Both the position numbers and the translations under genes were made by a program. DNA of 64,000 nucleotides, from NCBI GenBank assembly GCA_902635865.1, contig CACPPD010000001.1, positions 62,001-126,000 on the forward strand. The letters run 5' to 3'. Origin of the DNA: an uncultured Pelagibacteraceae bacterium (GTDB taxonomy: Bacteria > Pseudomonadota > Alphaproteobacteria > Pelagibacterales > Pelagibacteraceae). A model generated the notes under the pieces. That model did no database searches and was not told the origin of the DNA. It saw only the letters and a program-made list of their open reading frames with translations. Shown piece by piece: positions 61,831 through 64,000 of the stretch. Each line of letters begins with the position of its first letter. Positions within the stretch are counted from its first letter, which is position 1.

Positions 61831-62371
61831 TCTTATGTTTATTAATTAATGGTACTTGGAACCCTGTGAATATTATTGTTATTGGAAGCATTCCCCACAC
61901 TTTAAAATTAACCCAAAATTCTTCTGTTTGTGTTCTCCAAATAAATTCATTTAATAAAGCAAGGCCAAAGAAAAAATACATCCATCGTTTATTAAGAATT
62001 TCCCATCCAATATCGGTTAGAGGAATAGATTTACCCATAATTTTTTTAAGAATAGGTTCATTGGTAAAATATTTTCCAAAAAATAATGCAAGAGCAAACA
62101 TAATATTGATGATTGTTGGTTTTACATAAATAAATATAGGATCATTAAAGTAGATAGTTAATCCACCAAAAAAAGTAATTAAAATTCCACTCACCAAAGG
62201 CATTGGAGGAATTTTTTTTTCAAAAAACCAAACCACTGCTAATGCAACTAAAGTTGCAACTATCAGTGGAGGTATTGCTACTGATAAATTTTTACCACTA
62301 TTGTAATAATAGAAAAAAAATATTGCTAAAGGACCGAAATCAGTTACAAATTTTAAAAAAGATTTATTCAC
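61820..62371 (-). CDS. yciB: Inner-membrane septation protein A (YciB/IspZ)
   Basis: The 183-residue protein has five to six membrane helices and family motifs KFVTDFGPLAIFFFYYYNSG, GGLTIYFNDPIFIYVKPTII and GWEILNKRWMYFFFGLALLN. YciB is required for normal cell envelope synthesis and septation in some bacteria. It is divergent from hspQ over 87 bp. Confidence 0.93.
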   Translation of the reverse strand: MNKSFLKFVTDFGPLAIFFFYYYNSGKNLSVAIPPLIVATLVALAVVWFFEKKIPPMPLVSGILITFFGGLTIYFNDPIFIYVKPTIINIMFALALFFGKYFTNEPILKKIMGKSIPLTDIGWEILNKRWMYFFFGLALLNEFIWRTQTEEFWVNFKVWGMLPITIIFTGFQVPLINKHKIDA

Positions 62372-62458
62372 TAAAAAGATATTAACATATTTGCCACATC
62401 ACAAAACATTTATATTTTTAGCATTGATTTTTATTTTTAAATACCCATACTAAGATTA

Positions 62459-62779
62459 ATGCCAGTTCAAAAAGCAAAATTTTCAATTGGAGACATCGTG
62501 AAGCATAAACACTTTGAATTTAGAGGTGTGATTTATGATGTTGATTTTGAATTTAATAATTCTGAGGAATGGTATCAATCTATTCCAAAAAATGTGAGAC
62601 CAAGAAAAGATCAACCGTTTTATCACCTATTAGCAGAAAATGATGAGATAACTTATGAAGCCTATGTTTCTGAGCAAAACTTACTATTCGATGACTCTGA
62701 TGAACCAATAAAACACCCTTTAATTGAAGAGATTTTTTCAGGAAAAAAAGGCTCCAGTTATTTCAAGCTTTCTAATTAA
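62459..62779 (+). CDS. hspQ: Heat-shock protein HspQ (hemimethylated-DNA-binding domain)
   Basis: HspQ is a small Lon substrate and enhancer in enterobacteria that was first described as binding hemimethylated DNA. The 106-residue protein matches: AKFSIGDIVKHKHFEFRGVI, then YDVDFEF, RPRKDQPFYHLLAENDEITY and VSEQNLLFDD. Length is normal. Confidence 0.92.
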   Translation: MPVQKAKFSIGDIVKHKHFEFRGVIYDVDFEFNNSEEWYQSIPKNVRPRKDQPFYHLLAENDEITYEAYVSEQNLLFDDSDEPIKHPLIEEIFSGKKGSSYFKLSN

Positions 62780-62846
62780 GGCAACCATCATTCAACCACA
62801 TTTAGCTCAAATCTAGGCCATACAAATTAGCTATATTTTTAATATC

Positions 62847-62912
62847 TTCTGATCAAGAGTGTTAAACGTTAATTTCAATCTTATTATCTCCCCTCTGCAT
62901 TCTTGATCAGAA
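62847..62912. repeat. Long-looped inverted repeat upstream of ccmC
   Basis: TTCTGATCAAGA (62847-62858) and TCTTGATCAGAA (62901-62912) are perfect reverse complements; one wobble and two more pairs extend the stem inward to 15 bp. The 36-42-base loop includes the run ATCTCCCCTCTG. It sits in the 179-bp gap between hspQ and ccmC, the second longest gap with no gene. It could be an operator pair or a structured leader RNA; no T-run follows, so it is not a terminator. Confidence 0.6.
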
Positions 62913-62958
62913 AACAATTTCATAATAGAAATCACCAAAAAAAATTCAAAATTAAAAT

Positions 62959-63666
62959 ATGTTTAAACTTTTTGAACCTAACAAGATTTTCAAAATTACG
63001 TCAAAAGCACCTAAGTACGTTTTATTTTTGTTTATTATTGTATTAAGTGTTGGTTTAGTTGAAGCATTGGTCATATCTCCTGAAGATTACAAACAAAGTG
63101 ATGCAGTTAGGATTATGTATGTTCATGTTCCTGCAGCTTGGATTTCACTTGGAATATTCTCTTCTATAACTTTGTTATCTATTTGTGGTTTTGTATTTAG
63201 AAACAAAAATTTTTTTTTGATTTCTAAAAGTTTAGCTCCTTCGGGATTTGTTTTTAATATTATAGCATTAGTTACAGGATCAATTTGGGGAAAACCAACT
63301 TGGGGAACATGGTGGGCTTGGGATGCAAGAATTACTTCAATGTTAATATTAGCTTTGTTTTATGCAATGTATTTAATTGTATGGAGAATTTATGATAAGA
63401 AAGAAAAAGTCTATAAGATTTCAACTTTAATAACTATTTTAGGAATTATTAATGTTCCAATTATAAAGTACTCAGTTGATTGGTGGAATACACTCCATCA
63501 ACCTGCATCTATTAATATTTTGTCAAAAAGCTCAATTCATTCATCAATGCTTTACCCATTATTGATAATGACTGCGGCATTTGCTCTTTTTTCATTGTTA
63601 ATTTTCTTAATGAAATATAATACAGAACTGATAAAAATTAAAAATAAAGGCTTAGATAGATTATGA
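62959..63666 (+). CDS. ccmC: Heme exporter / cytochrome c maturation protein CcmC
   Basis: CcmC loads heme onto CcmE in cytochrome c maturation. The 235-residue protein has six membrane helices and the WWD domain WGKPTWGTWWAWDARITSML flanked by histidine ligands in MYVHVPAAWISLG and WWNTLHQPASI. Length is normal. It overlaps ccmD by 4 bp. Confidence 0.95.
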   Translation: MFKLFEPNKIFKITSKAPKYVLFLFIIVLSVGLVEALVISPEDYKQSDAVRIMYVHVPAAWISLGIFSSITLLSICGFVFRNKNFFLISKSLAPSGFVFNIIALVTGSIWGKPTWGTWWAWDARITSMLILALFYAMYLIVWRIYDKKEKVYKISTLITILGIINVPIIKYSVDWWNTLHQPASINILSKSSIHSSMLYPLLIMTAAFALFSLLIFLMKYNTELIKIKNKGLDRL

Positions 63667-63890
63667 TATATGAATTACTTTTTATGAATGGATATGCAGT
63701 GTATGTGTTATCTGCTTTTAGCTTTACCTTACTAAGTTTTCTAGGTTTGTATTTGTTAACTAAAGCGCAATTTCTTAAAGAACAAAAAAAATTTGTTGCT
63801 AAATTTGGATCACTTACTACTGAGCAAGCTAATTCTGCAAAATCACAAAGAGTAAATAAAGAAATTTTAGCAAACGCAACAAACAATTAA
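63663..63890 (+). CDS. ccmD: Heme exporter protein CcmD
   Basis: CcmD stabilises the CcmC-heme-CcmE complex. The 75-residue protein has one membrane helix (YAVYVLSAFSFTLLSFLGLY) followed by a cytoplasmic tail. The call rests on size, topology and position between ccmC and ccmE. Confidence 0.87.
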   Translation: MIYELLFMNGYAVYVLSAFSFTLLSFLGLYLLTKAQFLKEQKKFVAKFGSLTTEQANSAKSQRVNKEILANATNN

Positions 63891-63900
63891 CTTTGAAGCC

Positions 63901-64000
63901 ATGTATGGTCGAAAAGTTAAATTAAGGTTATTGTTTATAATAATAATCTTAATTACTTTAATTTTAACAACATTTTTGGTTTTAAAATCTTTGGAGGAAA
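63901..64000 (+). CDS. ccmE: Cytochrome c maturation chaperone CcmE (N-terminus only)
   Basis: About 33 residues are visible before the window ends: MYGRKVKLRLLFIIIILIT, then a hydrophobic anchor and LKSLEE. This basic start plus single membrane anchor fits CcmE, the periplasmic heme chaperone that follows ccmD. The heme-binding histidine would lie beyond the edge. Confidence 0.75.
   Translation, partial: MYGRKVKLRLLFIIIILITLILTTFLVLKSLEE

Noticed and set aside
62780-62958. 6S RNA or 4.5S RNA gene before ccmC
   Set aside because: No central-bubble structure typical of 6S RNA and no SRP-RNA tetraloop signature could be folded by eye.
1-64000. CRISPR arrays, insertion sequences, prophage, attachment sites
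   Set aside because: No regularly spaced repeats, transposase or integrase motifs, or tRNA-end duplications were seen; tRNA-Gly has no downstream repeat of its 3' end.

Overview
The window is chromosomal DNA of a SAR11-type alphaproteobacterium (Pelagibacterales, Candidatus Pelagibacter-like). The evidence is strongly AT-rich DNA with AT-ended codons and many Lys/Asn/Ile codons, near-zero spacers, overlapping start/stop codons, and gene orders typical of the group. No insertion sequences, phage genes or CRISPR arrays were seen. The only RNA gene found is one tRNA-Gly(GCC).

Layout. (1) 1-11200 is an origin-proximal block read entirely on the minus strand: hemE-hemH-hemJ-rho, a GT41 glycosyltransferase, mnmE-mnmG-rsmG-parA-parB. 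A perfect parS site lies inside rsmG. The 266-bp gap between hemE and the divergent ppsR holds three DnaA-box-like sites and AT-rich DNA and is the best candidate for oriC. (2) 11200-23183 carries ppsR-maf-aroE-coaE-dnaQ, secB/fxsA, a Tim44-like and an Smr protein, a sulfotransferase, hslVU, and the histidine run hisB-H-A-F-E with a HIT and a GNAT protein. (3) 23180-39017 carries lolA-ftsK, a UbiH-type monooxygenase, a LON-domain protein, two sulfotransferase-type proteins, tRNA-Gly, a TPR protein with an unrecognised C-terminal domain, a pterin carbinolamine dehydratase, purH, a heparinase II/III-like protein, rpe, and a two-subunit sodium/solute symporter with a strong terminator. (4) 39014-50612 carries acetyl-CoA synthetase with an odd lysine-rich N-terminus, an EVE protein, tsaD, hemC-hemD, mscS, yggT, folD, a haloacetate-dehalogenase-like hydrolase, a TauD-like dioxygenase, an AEC transporter and an MBL hydrolase. 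(5) 50614-57852 is an accessory light/DNA-repair neighbourhood: PQQ-type sugar dehydrogenase, a very short adenylation-domain protein, a DUF6356-like protein, an SDR, a photolyase-related protein, a DUF2256 zinc-ribbon microprotein, a class I amidotransferase, a small membrane protein and a second photolyase-family protein whose FAD domain stands first. (6) 57910-64000 carries argG, an IalB-like protein, an aldo/keto reductase, a BI-1 protein, DUF2794, ispZ/yciB, hspQ and ccmC-ccmD-ccmE (cut by the window edge).

How the parts fit. The left block joins chromosome segregation (ParAB-parS, near oriC), tRNA and rRNA modification (MnmE/G, RsmG) and late heme synthesis (HemE, HemH, HemJ). Early heme synthesis (HemC, HemD) and heme delivery to cytochrome c (CcmCDE) lie further right. 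The symporter and acetyl-CoA synthetase together suggest uptake and activation of acetate or a similar short acid.

Cautions. Three genes (secB, ftsK and the AEC transporter) are each broken by one extra base in an A/T homopolymer, most simply read as sequencing error. All nine convergent gene pairs overlap or lie within 2 bp, so conventional terminators are almost absent. All functional calls rest on motif recognition by eye; no database search was run.
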